DNA of 64,000 bases from CAZVLQ01 sp964628185. Its GTDB lineage: Bacteria > Pseudomonadota > Zetaproteobacteria > Mariprofundales > Mariprofundaceae. Below are positions 33,287 through 42,264 of this stretch, piece by piece; positions within the stretch are counted from its first letter, which is position 1, and each line of letters opens with the position of its first letter. The translations under genes and the position numbers were made by a program. The notes under the pieces are model-generated. The model had not been told where the DNA came from, searched no databases, and worked only from the letters and a program-made list of their open reading frames with translations. Location: NCBI GenBank assembly GCA_964628185.1, contig CAZVLQ010000010.1:1-64000 (forward strand), given 5' to 3'.

Positions 33287-35290
33287 TTAACCAAGTAAAG
33301 GCGCAATCACCAGCGACACAATGGCCATCACATTGATCAGGATGTTCATGGACGGACCGGATGTATCCTTGAACGGATCGCCGACCGTATCGCCAACCAC
33401 CACGGCCTTATGCACATCCGAGCCCTTGCCGCCATGATGGCCCTTCTCCACATGCTTCTTGGCGTTGTCCCAGGCGCCACCGGCATTGGCCATGGTCAGC
33501 GCCAGCAGCACACAGCTGATGAGCGCACCGCCCAGCAGGCCGCCCAATGCGGCCGCGCTGATGCCAAAACCGACCACAACCGGCGCCAGCATGGCGATCA
33601 TGCCGGGCAACACCATGCGTTTCAGCGCGGCCGTGGTGGCGATATCCACGCAACGGGCCGTATCCGGATCAGCCTTTCCCTCCAGAAGCCCGGGGATTTC
33701 CTTAAACTGACGGCGTATTTCCTTGATCATGTCAAAGGCGGCATCGCCGACGGCGGTCATGGTCAGAGCGCCGAGAAGAAAAGGAAGCAGACCGCCGATG
33801 AACAGGCCGATCAGCACCTCGGGATCATTCAGTTGCAGACTGAAATTCGCCACATGGAGGGATACGGTTTGTACATAGGCTGTGACAATGGCCAGCGCGG
33901 CCAGCGCCGCGGCGCCGATGGCAAAGCCCTTGCCGATGGCCGCAGTGGTATTGCCCAGTTCGTCAAGCTGGTCGGTGATGGCGCGCGTTTCCTTGCCCAG
34001 GCCCGCCATTTCGGCGATACCGCCGGCATTGTCCGCCACCGGCCCGTAGGCGTCCACGGCCATGGTGATACCCACCGTGGCCAGCATGCCGACGGCGGCG
34101 ATACCCACGCCGTAAAGTCCGCACAGATGGGATGAAATAAAAATAATGGCGCAGATGGCCAGTATCGGAACAACCACGGACTGCATACCCAGGGCCAGGC
34201 CGGAAATCATTACCGTGGCCGCTCCCGTCTCCCCGGCCTTGGCGATATTTCGCACCGGCTTGCCGCCCGTATAATATTCGGTGACCAGGCCTATGATGAT
34301 GCCGCCGATGGCCCCGGCCAGCACCGCGCCCCAGGCGCCCGCGGACACACCCGACGCACGGATGACAAAAAAGGCGGCGATGATGAACAGCACGGCCGCC
34401 GCAATCGTGCCGAAGCGCAATGCCACATCCGCCGGCTTGTGCGACATCGCCTTGACCAGACCGATGCCCAGAACGGAACATACCAGGCCGGTCGAGGCCA
34501 TGGCCAGCGGTAGAAACATCAGCGCCGAGCGCGAACCCACCGGTCCCAGTAAATCCATGGACATGGTCGAGGCAATGGCAATGGTAGCAATCAACGCGCC
34601 GCAGTAGGACTCAAAAATATCCGATCCCATGCCGGCAATATCACCGACATTGTCGCCGACATTATCGGCAATCACACCCGGATTGCGCGGATCGTCTTCC
34701 GGAATCCCCGCCTCAAGCTTGCCTACCAGATCGGCGCCGACGTCGGCGCTCTTGGTAAAAATACCACCGCCCACGCGCGAAAATAATGCAACCGAGGATG
34801 CCCCCATGCCAAAACCGTGAATGGCATGCGCCGTCTCCGGGTCTCCGCCGAAGAAGAGGTACAGGGTGCCCAGCCCCAGAAGGCCGAGCGCGGCGACGGT
34901 CAGGCCCATGACGGAACCACCGAAGAAGGCGACGGACAGGGCCGCGGCCGCGCCCTGGGTATGTGCCGCCGTTGTGGTGCGCACATTGGCGCGCGTGGCC
35001 GTAAACATGCCGAAAAACCCGGCCAGCATCGAGCAGGTGGCGCCGGTCACGAATGCAATCATGGTATGAAGCCCGAGAGACCAGAAAAGGAGCGCCGCAA
35101 CGACCACGACGAAGGAAGCCAGGATGGTATATTCACGCTTCAGAAACACCATGGCGCCAAGATGAATGGCATCGCCGATGCGAACGATTTTATCCTCGCC
35201 GGCGGGACTCTTCATCACTACGCGGTGGATACCGTAGGCTGCGGCCAGCCCGGCCACGCCCAGGGCCGCGGGTACCATTGTCATGGACAT
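33287..35290 (-). CDS. hppA: Membrane-bound ion-translocating pyrophosphatase, K+-dependent type
   Basis: A 667-residue protein with about 16 transmembrane helices, pumping H+ or Na+ with energy from pyrophosphate hydrolysis. The substrate site DVGADLVGKLE is at residues 183-193, followed by NPGVIADNVGDNVGD. The segment GNTTAAIGKG at 446-455 has Ala 450 and Gly 453, the signature of K+-dependent enzymes; K+-independent ones have Lys and Thr. The pumped ion cannot be settled from this alone. ATG 35290 follows a GGGAGG box; the seven extra codons to 35311 lie over it and were left out. Confidence 0.94.
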   Translation of the reverse strand: MSMTMVPAALGVAGLAAAYGIHRVVMKSPAGEDKIVRIGDAIHLGAMVFLKREYTILASFVVVVAALLFWSLGLHTMIAFVTGATCSMLAGFFGMFTATRANVRTTTAAHTQGAAAALSVAFFGGSVMGLTVAALGLLGLGTLYLFFGGDPETAHAIHGFGMGASSVALFSRVGGGIFTKSADVGADLVGKLEAGIPEDDPRNPGVIADNVGDNVGDIAGMGSDIFESYCGALIATIAIASTMSMDLLGPVGSRSALMFLPLAMASTGLVCSVLGIGLVKAMSHKPADVALRFGTIAAAVLFIIAAFFVIRASGVSAGAWGAVLAGAIGGIIIGLVTEYYTGGKPVRNIAKAGETGAATVMISGLALGMQSVVVPILAICAIIFISSHLCGLYGVGIAAVGMLATVGITMAVDAYGPVADNAGGIAEMAGLGKETRAITDQLDELGNTTAAIGKGFAIGAAALAALAIVTAYVQTVSLHVANFSLQLNDPEVLIGLFIGGLLPFLLGALTMTAVGDAAFDMIKEIRRQFKEIPGLLEGKADPDTARCVDIATTAALKRMVLPGMIAMLAPVVVGFGISAAALGGLLGGALISCVLLALTMANAGGAWDNAKKHVEKGHHGGKGSDVHKAVVVGDTVGDPFKDTSGPSMNILINVMAIVSLVIAPLLG

Positions 35291-35584
35291 AAATCCTCCC
35301 TTGATTGCCACCCGGCAATCCCTTTTGATGCGGCTGTCATCGCATAAACCGCTGGTTTCACTTTATGACGCGGGCTAACGCCCAGGTCAAGCAGAAATCA
35401 AGAAGCGGTCGATGAAAGCCGTAATTTCACGTCTGGCTGCATCCGCATCGGATCAGCCGCCAAACTTCACCCATTTTCCCGATTCCCGATCCTTGTAATG
35501 CCTGAAACTGGAAAATCGCGGTGCATTGTAGACATATACCCTTGCGGCACAAGCATATTTCGAGAAAAAAGCTATGCTTGGGGT

Positions 35585-36082
35585 GTGATTACGGTCTCCA
35601 TTGCCGATCAGACGCTTTATCAGCGCCGCAAAACGGGTGTCTGGTATGCGTATCCGGTTTCCACCGCCGAGGCAGGCGTCGGCAACATGCGTGGCAGCCT
35701 GATGACTCCGCTCGGCAGGCACCGTATTTGCGCCAGAATCGGAGACGGACTTCCAATATATACGGTATTCCGGGGCCGGCGGCCCGTTGGTATCTACGAC
35801 CCGGCGCATGACAATCCCGCCCGCGACTGGATTCTCACGCGCATCCTGTGGCTGGAAGGCATGCAGACGGGCGTTAACCGGCGCGGACGGGTGGATACAA
35901 AATCACGCTTTATCTACATCCACGGTACGCATGCCGAGGATCGGATCGGCGTCCCCGCCTCGCACGGCTGCATCCGCATGCGCAATCCGGATATGATGGA
36001 CCTGTTTGAACACAGCCATGTCGGAGAAACCGTCCGCATTGTCCAATCGCTTCCGTTTGTCCGCATGGAGGGGTCAAGGTAG
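35585..36082 (+). CDS. L,D-transpeptidase (YkuD domain), no signal peptide
   Basis: A protein of 165 residues from GTG 35585, or 194 from ATG 35498. The YkuD catalytic motif spans IHGTHAEDRIG and PASHGCIRM near the C-terminus, with the nucleophile Cys. The N-terminal TVSIADQTLYQRR and YPVSTAEAGVGNMRGS-type segments match short proteobacterial L,D-transpeptidases that start here, so the GTG is preferred; the ribosome site is weak. No export signal is visible in either version. Family members form 3-3 cross-links or attach lipoprotein to peptidoglycan, so lack of a signal is odd. A stem-loop with arms CAAGCATA and TATGCTTG precedes the GTG. Confidence 0.8.
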   Translation: MITVSIADQTLYQRRKTGVWYAYPVSTAEAGVGNMRGSLMTPLGRHRICARIGDGLPIYTVFRGRRPVGIYDPAHDNPARDWILTRILWLEGMQTGVNRRGRVDTKSRFIYIHGTHAEDRIGVPASHGCIRMRNPDMMDLFEHSHVGETVRIVQSLPFVRMEGSR

Positions 36083-36117
36083 TATCGCCATCTTTTTGCA
36101 AGAAAGGAGACAGGCTT

Positions 36118-37536
36118 TTGTTCAAACGGATTCTGGTCGCCAATCGCGGCGAATGTGCCATTCGTATCATCCGTTCCTGCCGTGAACTTGGCATTGAAAG
36201 CGTTGCTATTTTTACCGGGGAAGACGCCCATGCCCTGCATGTGAAAAAGGCGGACCAGGCCGTACTGATCGGGCCGGACCCCGTCAAAAGCTATCTGAAC
36301 ATCCACCGCATCGTGGATATCGCCGTCAAGGCCGGCTGTGACGCGGTTCACCCCGGCTATGGCTTTCTGTCCGAAAACGCCGAATTTGCCGAACGTGTCA
36401 TGGATGCAGGTATCAGTTATATCGGCCCCGGCCCCGCCTCAATCCGCGACATGGGCGATAAAACCAAGGCCCGCGCGGCGATGATCGAGGCCGGCATTCC
36501 CGTTATTCCCGGCTCGGAAGGCGCCCTGACAGGGCTGAATGAAGCGCTGGAACAGGCGGATGCCATGGGCTATCCGGTGATGCTGAAGGCGGCGGCCGGC
36601 GGCGGCGGTCGCGGCATACGCCGCTGTGATACGCCGGCCGGGCTTAAGGAGAATCTTGAAATCACACGAAGGGAAGCAAAGGCGGCCTTTGGCGACGATG
36701 CCGTGTTCATGGAAAAATGCATCGTTCAGCCCCATCATATCGAATTCCAGATTCTGGCGGATGCGCACGGCAACGTGGTTCACCTGTTTGAACGCGACTG
36801 CTCCATCCAGCGTCGCAATCAGAAGCTGATCGAGATCGCCCCTTCCAATTTCATTGATGACGCGATGCGGGCGCGCATGGGCGCAACCGCCGTGGCGGCG
36901 GCACATGCGGTCGGCTATGTCAATGCGGGAACGGTTGAGTTTCTGGTGGATCACGAGCGCAACTTCTATTTTATGGAAATGAATACGCGCTTACAGGTGG
37001 AGCATTCCATCACCGAAGCGGTCACCGGCGTGGACCTTGTCGCCGAACAGATCAAGGTGGCGGCAGGCGAGCCTCTGGGTGTCACGCAGGACGATATTCG
37101 CCTCTCCGGCCACGCCATTGAATTCCGCATCAACGCCGAAGACCCGCGCAACAACTTCCTGCCCACACCCGGCAGGATCACCCGATATTTTTCTCCCGGC
37201 GGCCTGGGCGTGCGCGTGGATGGCTGCGTTTATCCCGGCTATATCATCCCGCCATTTTATGATTCCATGTGCGCCAAACTCACGATATGGGGCCCGGACT
37301 GGCCGCTTGCCGTCAGTCGCGCCTGCCGCGCCCTGAATGAATACGATATTCGCGGCGTGCCCACCACGCTTCCCCTCTACCGTCATATCGCCGCCTCGGA
37401 AGCATTCATGCACGGGATTTTCAATACGGGATTTCTGGAAGAACATCCGGAATTGCTTGAATACCAGCCCTATGAGCGGCGGGAAGATATCGCCGCGGCC
37501 GTGTCCGCGGCCATTGCGGCCCACGCCGGATTGTAA
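36118..37536 (+). CDS. pycA: Pyruvate carboxylase subunit A (biotin carboxylase)
   Basis: A 472-residue biotin carboxylase that carboxylates biotin with bicarbonate and ATP. The start KRILVANRGECAIRIIRSC, the ATP-grasp glycine loop AAAGGGGRGIRRC, EKCIVQPHHIEFQIL and FYFMEMNTRLQVEHSITE are all present. The start codon is TTG 36118, preceded by AAAGGAG. The gene is 35 bases after the L,D-transpeptidase. The next gene is the carboxyltransferase/biotin-carrier subunit, so this belongs to a two-subunit pyruvate carboxylase rather than acetyl-CoA carboxylase. Confidence 0.9.
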   Translation: MFKRILVANRGECAIRIIRSCRELGIESVAIFTGEDAHALHVKKADQAVLIGPDPVKSYLNIHRIVDIAVKAGCDAVHPGYGFLSENAEFAERVMDAGISYIGPGPASIRDMGDKTKARAAMIEAGIPVIPGSEGALTGLNEALEQADAMGYPVMLKAAAGGGGRGIRRCDTPAGLKENLEITRREAKAAFGDDAVFMEKCIVQPHHIEFQILADAHGNVVHLFERDCSIQRRNQKLIEIAPSNFIDDAMRARMGATAVAAAHAVGYVNAGTVEFLVDHERNFYFMEMNTRLQVEHSITEAVTGVDLVAEQIKVAAGEPLGVTQDDIRLSGHAIEFRINAEDPRNNFLPTPGRITRYFSPGGLGVRVDGCVYPGYIIPPFYDSMCAKLTIWGPDWPLAVSRACRALNEYDIRGVPTTLPLYRHIAASEAFMHGIFNTGFLEEHPELLEYQPYERREDIAAAVSAAIAAHAGL

Positions 37537-37549
37537 AAAAACAACTCAC

Positions 37550-37628
37550 CGCGGAGGACGCGATGGACGCACAGGTTTTATACTTTTTCATATGACAAAG
37601 ACCCCCTGCGTTCTCCCCATCCTCCGCG
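37550..37628. repeat. Imperfect inverted repeat between pycA and pycB
   Basis: CGCGGAGGA at 37550-37558 pairs with TCCTCCGCG at 37620-37628, and weaker pairing continues inward (ACGCACAGG against CCCCCTGCGT). The AT-rich loop holds no gene. It resembles the dispersed CGCGGAGAACGCAGAGG type of intergenic repeat seen in many genomes. Confidence 0.6.
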
Positions 37629-37644
37629 ATAAAAAGGATTATGG

Positions 37645-39495
37645 ATGACAAGAGTTATAAAAAAGAAACTGGCGATTACCGAACTGGCATTGCGCGACGG
37701 CCACCAGTCGTTGCTGGCCACGCGCATGCGCCTGGACGATATGTTACCCATTTGCGAAAAGCTGGATGCCGTGGGCTTCTGGTCCATCGAGGCATGGGGC
37801 GGCGCCACCTTCGATACCTGCCTGCGCTACCTCAAGGAAGACCCCTGGGTGCGCCTGTGCGAGCTGAAGAAGGCGATCCCCAACACCCCCCTTCAGATGC
37901 TGCTGCGCGGCCAGAATCTGCTCGGCTATCGTCATTATGCCGATGATGTGGTCAAAAAATTTGTGGACATGGCCTGCGCCAACGGCGTGGATGTGTTTCG
38001 TATTTTCGACGCCATGAACGATCTCAGAAATGTGCGCGTGGCCATCGCCCAGGCGAAGCAGAATGAGAGGCATGCGGAGGGCGCCATCTGCTATACCGTC
38101 AGCCCGGTGCACACGCTGGCCTACTTCGTGGACCTGGCCAGGGGCTTTGAGGATATGGGCTGCGACACGCTGGCCATCAAGGACATGGCCGGCCTGCTTA
38201 CACCGGAACACGCCGGGAAACTGGTGACGGCGATCAAGCAAGCCGTTTCCATCCCGCTGCACATGCACAGTCACACCACGGCGGGACTGGGTGAAATGGT
38301 GGAATGGGAAGCAGTGCACGCGGGCTGCGACATCATTGACACCGCGATTTCACCCCTGTCCGGCGGCACCAGCCATGCACCGACCGAGGCCATGGTGGCG
38401 GCCTTCGCCGGTACCGATTTTGATACCGGCCTGAATCTCGGTCTTCTGCAGGATATCGCGGCTTATTTTCGTGACGTGCGGAAGAAATATGCACGCTTTG
38501 AGTCGGACTTCACCGGCATTGATACACGCGTGCAGAGTAACCAGATTCCCGGCGGCATGATTTCAAATCTCGCCCACCAGCTCAGGGAACAGGGAGCACT
38601 GGAGCGCATGGCCGAGGTACTGGAGGAAGTACCGCGCGTGCGCGCAGATTTCGGTTTTCCGCCGCTGGTCACGCCGACCAGCCAGATTGTCGGTACACAG
38701 GCCGTACTGAACGTGGTGTCCGGCAAAAAATACAAGATTATCACCAATGAAACCCGGGCCTGTCTCAAAGGCATGTACGGCAAGCCACTCGGTGAGGTGA
38801 ATGAAGCGGTGCGCAAGCTGGCCCTGGGCGATGAAGAGGCGGTGGACGTGCGTCCCGCCGACCTGCTCGAACCCGAAATGGACGCGCTGACACGCGAAGT
38901 CGGCGACAGGGCGAAAAGTGTGGAGGACGTGCTTTCCTACGCCCTGTTCCCCGCTGTCACGCTTGAATTTCTCGATGAACGCGCCGCCGGCAAATTCAAA
39001 CCCGAGCCGCTGGAGATTCCCGAACCCGTGCCGGCCGCCGCGCCCGCGGCCATGCCACTGGCGCCCACCGAATTCAATCTGACCATCCACGGGGAAGAAT
39101 ACCATGTCAGTGTTGAGGGTACCGGACACAAGAGCGCGGATGTTCGCCCCTTCTACGTTAAGGTGGATAATGTGCTCGAAGAGGTCATGGTTGAAACGCT
39201 CACCGAAGTCGTCCCCACCGCGAACGGGTCTATTGACGCCAGAAAGGCATCCAGGGGCTCGCTCAGGCCAAAAGCCGGCTCGGACAGTGATGTCACCACG
39301 CCCATGCCGGGGCGGATCGTCGCGATTCATGCAGACGCGGGCCAGACCGTGGAAGCCGGCGATACGGTGCTGGTAGTGGAAGCCATGAAGATGGAAAACC
39401 CGGTGCATGCGCCGGTTTCGGGCACGATCAAGGCAATCCATGTAAACGTCGGCGACAACGTCAATCCCGATGAATGCCTGATGGAAATCAGTTAA
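37645..39495 (+). CDS. pycB: Pyruvate carboxylase subunit B / oxaloacetate decarboxylase alpha-type protein
   Basis: A 616-residue protein. The N-terminal carboxyltransferase TIM barrel begins ITELALRDGHQSLLATRM and contains FRIFDAMNDLRNV and LHMHSHTTAG. A C-terminal biotinyl domain has VEAMKMENP with the biotin lysine at K582. Together with pycA it should carboxylate pyruvate to oxaloacetate. The same protein type is the alpha subunit of Na+-pumping oxaloacetate decarboxylase, but no oadB or oadG is near, so an anaplerotic role is more likely. The start ATG 37645 has a weak AAGGAT ribosome site. Confidence 0.9.
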   Translation: MTRVIKKKLAITELALRDGHQSLLATRMRLDDMLPICEKLDAVGFWSIEAWGGATFDTCLRYLKEDPWVRLCELKKAIPNTPLQMLLRGQNLLGYRHYADDVVKKFVDMACANGVDVFRIFDAMNDLRNVRVAIAQAKQNERHAEGAICYTVSPVHTLAYFVDLARGFEDMGCDTLAIKDMAGLLTPEHAGKLVTAIKQAVSIPLHMHSHTTAGLGEMVEWEAVHAGCDIIDTAISPLSGGTSHAPTEAMVAAFAGTDFDTGLNLGLLQDIAAYFRDVRKKYARFESDFTGIDTRVQSNQIPGGMISNLAHQLREQGALERMAEVLEEVPRVRADFGFPPLVTPTSQIVGTQAVLNVVSGKKYKIITNETRACLKGMYGKPLGEVNEAVRKLALGDEEAVDVRPADLLEPEMDALTREVGDRAKSVEDVLSYALFPAVTLEFLDERAAGKFKPEPLEIPEPVPAAAPAAMPLAPTEFNLTIHGEEYHVSVEGTGHKSADVRPFYVKVDNVLEEVMVETLTEVVPTANGSIDARKASRGSLRPKAGSDSDVTTPMPGRIVAIHADAGQTVEAGDTVLVVEAMKMENPVHAPVSGTIKAIHVNVGDNVNPDECLMEIS

Positions 39496-39854
39496 GGGTT
39501 CCCGGCGTAACGCCGGTCACCTATCAGCTCATGATCCGGCTGCATGAAGGTGCTCGTATCCGTGTGGGTCGCCTGGGTAAATTCGACTTTACGGCCGGTT
39601 GTTATGTGTACACCGGCAGCGCCAGACGCAATCTTGAAAGTCGCATCGCCCGCCACCTGAGGCGCGAAAAAAAACTGCGCTGGCACATTGACTATCTGCT
39701 GAACCACCCCGCGGCCGAAGTGACGGATGTGCGCGTCTTCACCGCGCCGGAATGCAGGGTCAATCAGCAGGCGCCGGGTATCATCCCCGTCCCCGGCTTC
39801 GGCGCCTCGGATTGCCGCCGGGGCTGCAAAAGCCACCTGAAATACATCCCCTGA
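39474..39854 (+). CDS. DUF123 / GIY-YIG-like small protein
   Basis: A protein of up to 126 residues. It contains VGRLGKFDFTAGCYVYTGSA followed by NLESRIARHLRR and LRWHIDYLL. The C-terminal GFGASDC, then CKSHLKY, is the pair typical of DUF123 proteins, related to GIY-YIG nucleases. Function is unknown; a nucleic-acid role is likely by fold. The first in-frame ATG overlaps the pycB end by 22 bases. A later ATG at 39531 starts within the first conserved strand, so the exact start is uncertain. Confidence 0.82.
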   Translation: MPDGNQLRVPGVTPVTYQLMIRLHEGARIRVGRLGKFDFTAGCYVYTGSARRNLESRIARHLRREKKLRWHIDYLLNHPAAEVTDVRVFTAPECRVNQQAPGIIPVPGFGASDCRRGCKSHLKYIP

Positions 39855-39878
39855 TCACCAATCACAAGTCACCGGCGT

Positions 39879-39941
39879 TCCTCAGTCCTCAGTCCTCAGT
39901 CCTCAGTCCTCAGTCCTCAGTCCTCAGTCCTCAGCCCTCAG
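39879..39941 (+). repeat. 7-bp tandem repeat, eight perfect TCCTCAG copies plus one variant
   Basis: TCCTCAG is repeated eight times without error at 39879-39934, followed by CCCTCAG. It lies in the 140-base gap between the DUF123 gene and the permease-Usp gene, ending about 53 bases before the likely ATG. Seven is not a multiple of three, so copy-number change would shift any reading frame through it or change promoter and leader spacing. Confidence 0.93.
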
Positions 39942-39994
39942 GCCTCTGCCCCCTGTCCCCTGTTTTGCTCAAACCGGCCCGTTCCATTACGCTC

Positions 39995-42256
39995 ATGACC
40001 ATGCCCAAGTCCAGAATCTCGCTCAGCCGCGACCTCGGCCTTTTTTCCACCGCCATGATCGGTATCGGCGGTATGATCGGCGCCGGCATCTTTGCCCTGA
40101 CCGGCATTGCCGCCGGACTGGCCGGTCCGGCGCTCGTTCTCGTCTTCCTGCTGAACGGCCTGCTGACGCTTCCCACCGCCATGGCCTACGCGGAGCTTGC
40201 TTCCACCATGCCCAAAGCCGGCGGCGGCTACGTATGGGTCAACGAGGCGGTGGGCGGCGTGCACGGCTTTCTCTGCGGCTGGATGAGCTGGTTCGCGTAT
40301 ATCGCGGCCGGCAGCCTTTACGCCCTGGCCTTCGGCCGCTTCGCCGCCGAGGCATGGCTCGCCATGGGGCTGCCATCCTTCGGCCTGACCGGCCATGTCC
40401 TGGCGCAGGCCTGGATGGCGGTCATCATTCTCTCCCTCACCCTGGTTAATGCCCTGGGCGCGAAAGAGATGGCATACACGGGCAATGTCGTGACCTCCTC
40501 CAAACTTGTCATTCTGGGCCTGTTCATACTCTTTGGTCTCGCCTTCATGGCCGGCCACGGCACACCCGCTCTGCACCTGCAACAGGCATTTATGCCGCAC
40601 GGAGCCACGGGCCTGCTGCTCGCCATGGGCCTGACTTATATCGCCTTTGAAGGCTTTGAAATCATCGCCCAGTCCGGCGAGGAAGTCATGCGTCCGAAAT
40701 CCAACATCCCCCGCGCCATCTTCCTGGCCATGGGCGTCACCGTGACCCTTTATGTGCTCGTCGCCTGGGTGACGCTGGGCGCAGTAACGCCTCCACCGGG
40801 ACAAACGGCGCATGCCTATCTCGGTCAGGCCAGGGAAATGGCTATTGTTGACGTTGCACGCCAGATTTTTCCCTGGGGCAGCGGCGGTTTTCTGATGCTT
40901 TTAAGCGGCCTGGCCGCCACTGCTTCGGCCCTCAATGTGGCCGCCTATTCCGCCTCGCGCGTGGCCTTCGCCATGGGACGCACATGTCATCTGCCGGCCA
41001 TCTTTGCCCGCATTCAGGCGGGAAGCGGCGCCCCTCTCACGGCCGTTATCGTATCGGGAACGCTGATGTTCGTGCTGGCCATCGTCCTTCCCATCGAGGC
41101 GGCGGCCACGGCCGGCAGTATCATGTTTCTACTCATCTTCATCCAGGTAAATTATGCCGTCATCGTGCAGCGCTATACCGGAGCCGGGGTTGCACGCGGT
41201 TTCCGCATGCCCGCCGTGCCATATCTGCCGCTTGCCGCCATCATCGCCAATGCGGGACTGGCTGCTTTCATGTACGTATTGCATCCCGCGGCCTGGGGCA
41301 TGGCCCTGGCATGGGTGGTCACGGGCATGCTCGCTTATTTTCTCTACTTCGCTCCGCGCGCCGAGCGTGTGTTGCCCAGAGAGGTGGTATTTGAGGAAAT
41401 CGAGGAAAGCCGGGGTTATACGGTATTGACACCGGTGGTGGACGGGCGCAGTGCCGCAAAACTGGGATCACTTGCCGCCCTGTTTGCCAGGGCGGAAAAA
41501 GGGGAAGTGGCGGCCTTAAACGTGATTCGCGTGCCACGCCCGCTCGCCCTGGGCCACGGTCACGTCATGCTGGAGCGCCGGGAAGCGCTGCTGAGCAGGG
41601 TGGATGAAGCCGCATCCGCACACAGGGTGCCGGTGCACAGGCTCATCCGCCTGGGCCGGGATGTCGCCGAAGCGATACGAAAAACCACCACCGAGCTTCA
41701 CGCGGACCTGCTTCTCCTCGGCTGGCCGGGATACACGAAAAGCCGCGGCCGTATGCTGGGTTCCGTGATCGACCCGCTGCTGGCCTTCCCTCCCTGCGAC
41801 CTGGCTATTGTGCATCCGCACAAAATGGAGGCCCTCAAACATGTGCTTGTGGCCGTGAATGAAACCGCCAACAGCCATCTGGCCGTGCGCCTGGCCTGTC
41901 GACTGGCCCGGGCCGCAGGAGCGAATCTTACCTTGTTGCATGTTGTCAAAAGTCAGTCTGAACTTGAAAGTACGGCGGATACCTTCTGGGAACCATTCCT
42001 GAAGGAAACCGGAAGTATAAAGGTGCAAAAACGGCTGGAAGCAGGGCGCAGTATTACGTCCACATTGCTGAAAGTGCAGCACGAGACGGACATTATTTTT
42101 CTCGGCGCAACTCAGCGACCCCTGTGGAAAAACGTGATCCTGGGAAACATCCCCAGGCGCATCGCCAGAGAATCAGGCCACAGCTGCGTGATCGTACAGA
42201 CAGGCGTCCCCGGCGTGAGCCGATTGATCAGCCGCCTGCTGCGTAAAATTAAATAA
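39995..42256 (+). CDS. APC-family amino acid permease fused to C-terminal universal stress protein domains
   Basis: A 753-residue protein. Residues 1-470 form about 12 transmembrane helices with the APC signature IGIGGMIGAGIFALTGIAAG at the start. The rest is soluble: one Usp-like domain (about 480-610, DLLLLGWPGYTKSRG) and a second (about 615-745, HVLVAVNETANSHLAVRLACR, ending near RESGHSCVIVQ). I chose ATG 39995 at the start of homology. The same frame stays open upstream through the tandem repeat to 39752, but that part is not conserved. Permease-Usp fusions are known; the Usp part probably senses ATP or stress and controls transport. Confidence 0.88.
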   Translation: MTMPKSRISLSRDLGLFSTAMIGIGGMIGAGIFALTGIAAGLAGPALVLVFLLNGLLTLPTAMAYAELASTMPKAGGGYVWVNEAVGGVHGFLCGWMSWFAYIAAGSLYALAFGRFAAEAWLAMGLPSFGLTGHVLAQAWMAVIILSLTLVNALGAKEMAYTGNVVTSSKLVILGLFILFGLAFMAGHGTPALHLQQAFMPHGATGLLLAMGLTYIAFEGFEIIAQSGEEVMRPKSNIPRAIFLAMGVTVTLYVLVAWVTLGAVTPPPGQTAHAYLGQAREMAIVDVARQIFPWGSGGFLMLLSGLAATASALNVAAYSASRVAFAMGRTCHLPAIFARIQAGSGAPLTAVIVSGTLMFVLAIVLPIEAAATAGSIMFLLIFIQVNYAVIVQRYTGAGVARGFRMPAVPYLPLAAIIANAGLAAFMYVLHPAAWGMALAWVVTGMLAYFLYFAPRAERVLPREVVFEEIEESRGYTVLTPVVDGRSAAKLGSLAALFARAEKGEVAALNVIRVPRPLALGHGHVMLERREALLSRVDEAASAHRVPVHRLIRLGRDVAEAIRKTTTELHADLLLLGWPGYTKSRGRMLGSVIDPLLAFPPCDLAIVHPHKMEALKHVLVAVNETANSHLAVRLACRLARAAGANLTLLHVVKSQSELESTADTFWEPFLKETGSIKVQKRLEAGRSITSTLLKVQHETDIIFLGATQRPLWKNVILGNIPRRIARESGHSCVIVQTGVPGVSRLISRLLRKIK

Positions 42257-42264
42257 ACCTTCCG

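Noticed and set aside
35453..35809. A 118-codon minus-strand frame overlapping the L,D-transpeptidase start
   Set aside because: It is mostly antisense to the YkuD gene. The ending HYKDRESGKWVKFGG looks protein-like, but nothing else supports a gene.
37645..39495. Na+-pumping oxaloacetate decarboxylase
   Set aside because: The alpha-type subunit fits, but no beta or gamma subunit gene is nearby and a biotin carboxylase gene directly precedes it, so a two-subunit pyruvate carboxylase is favoured.
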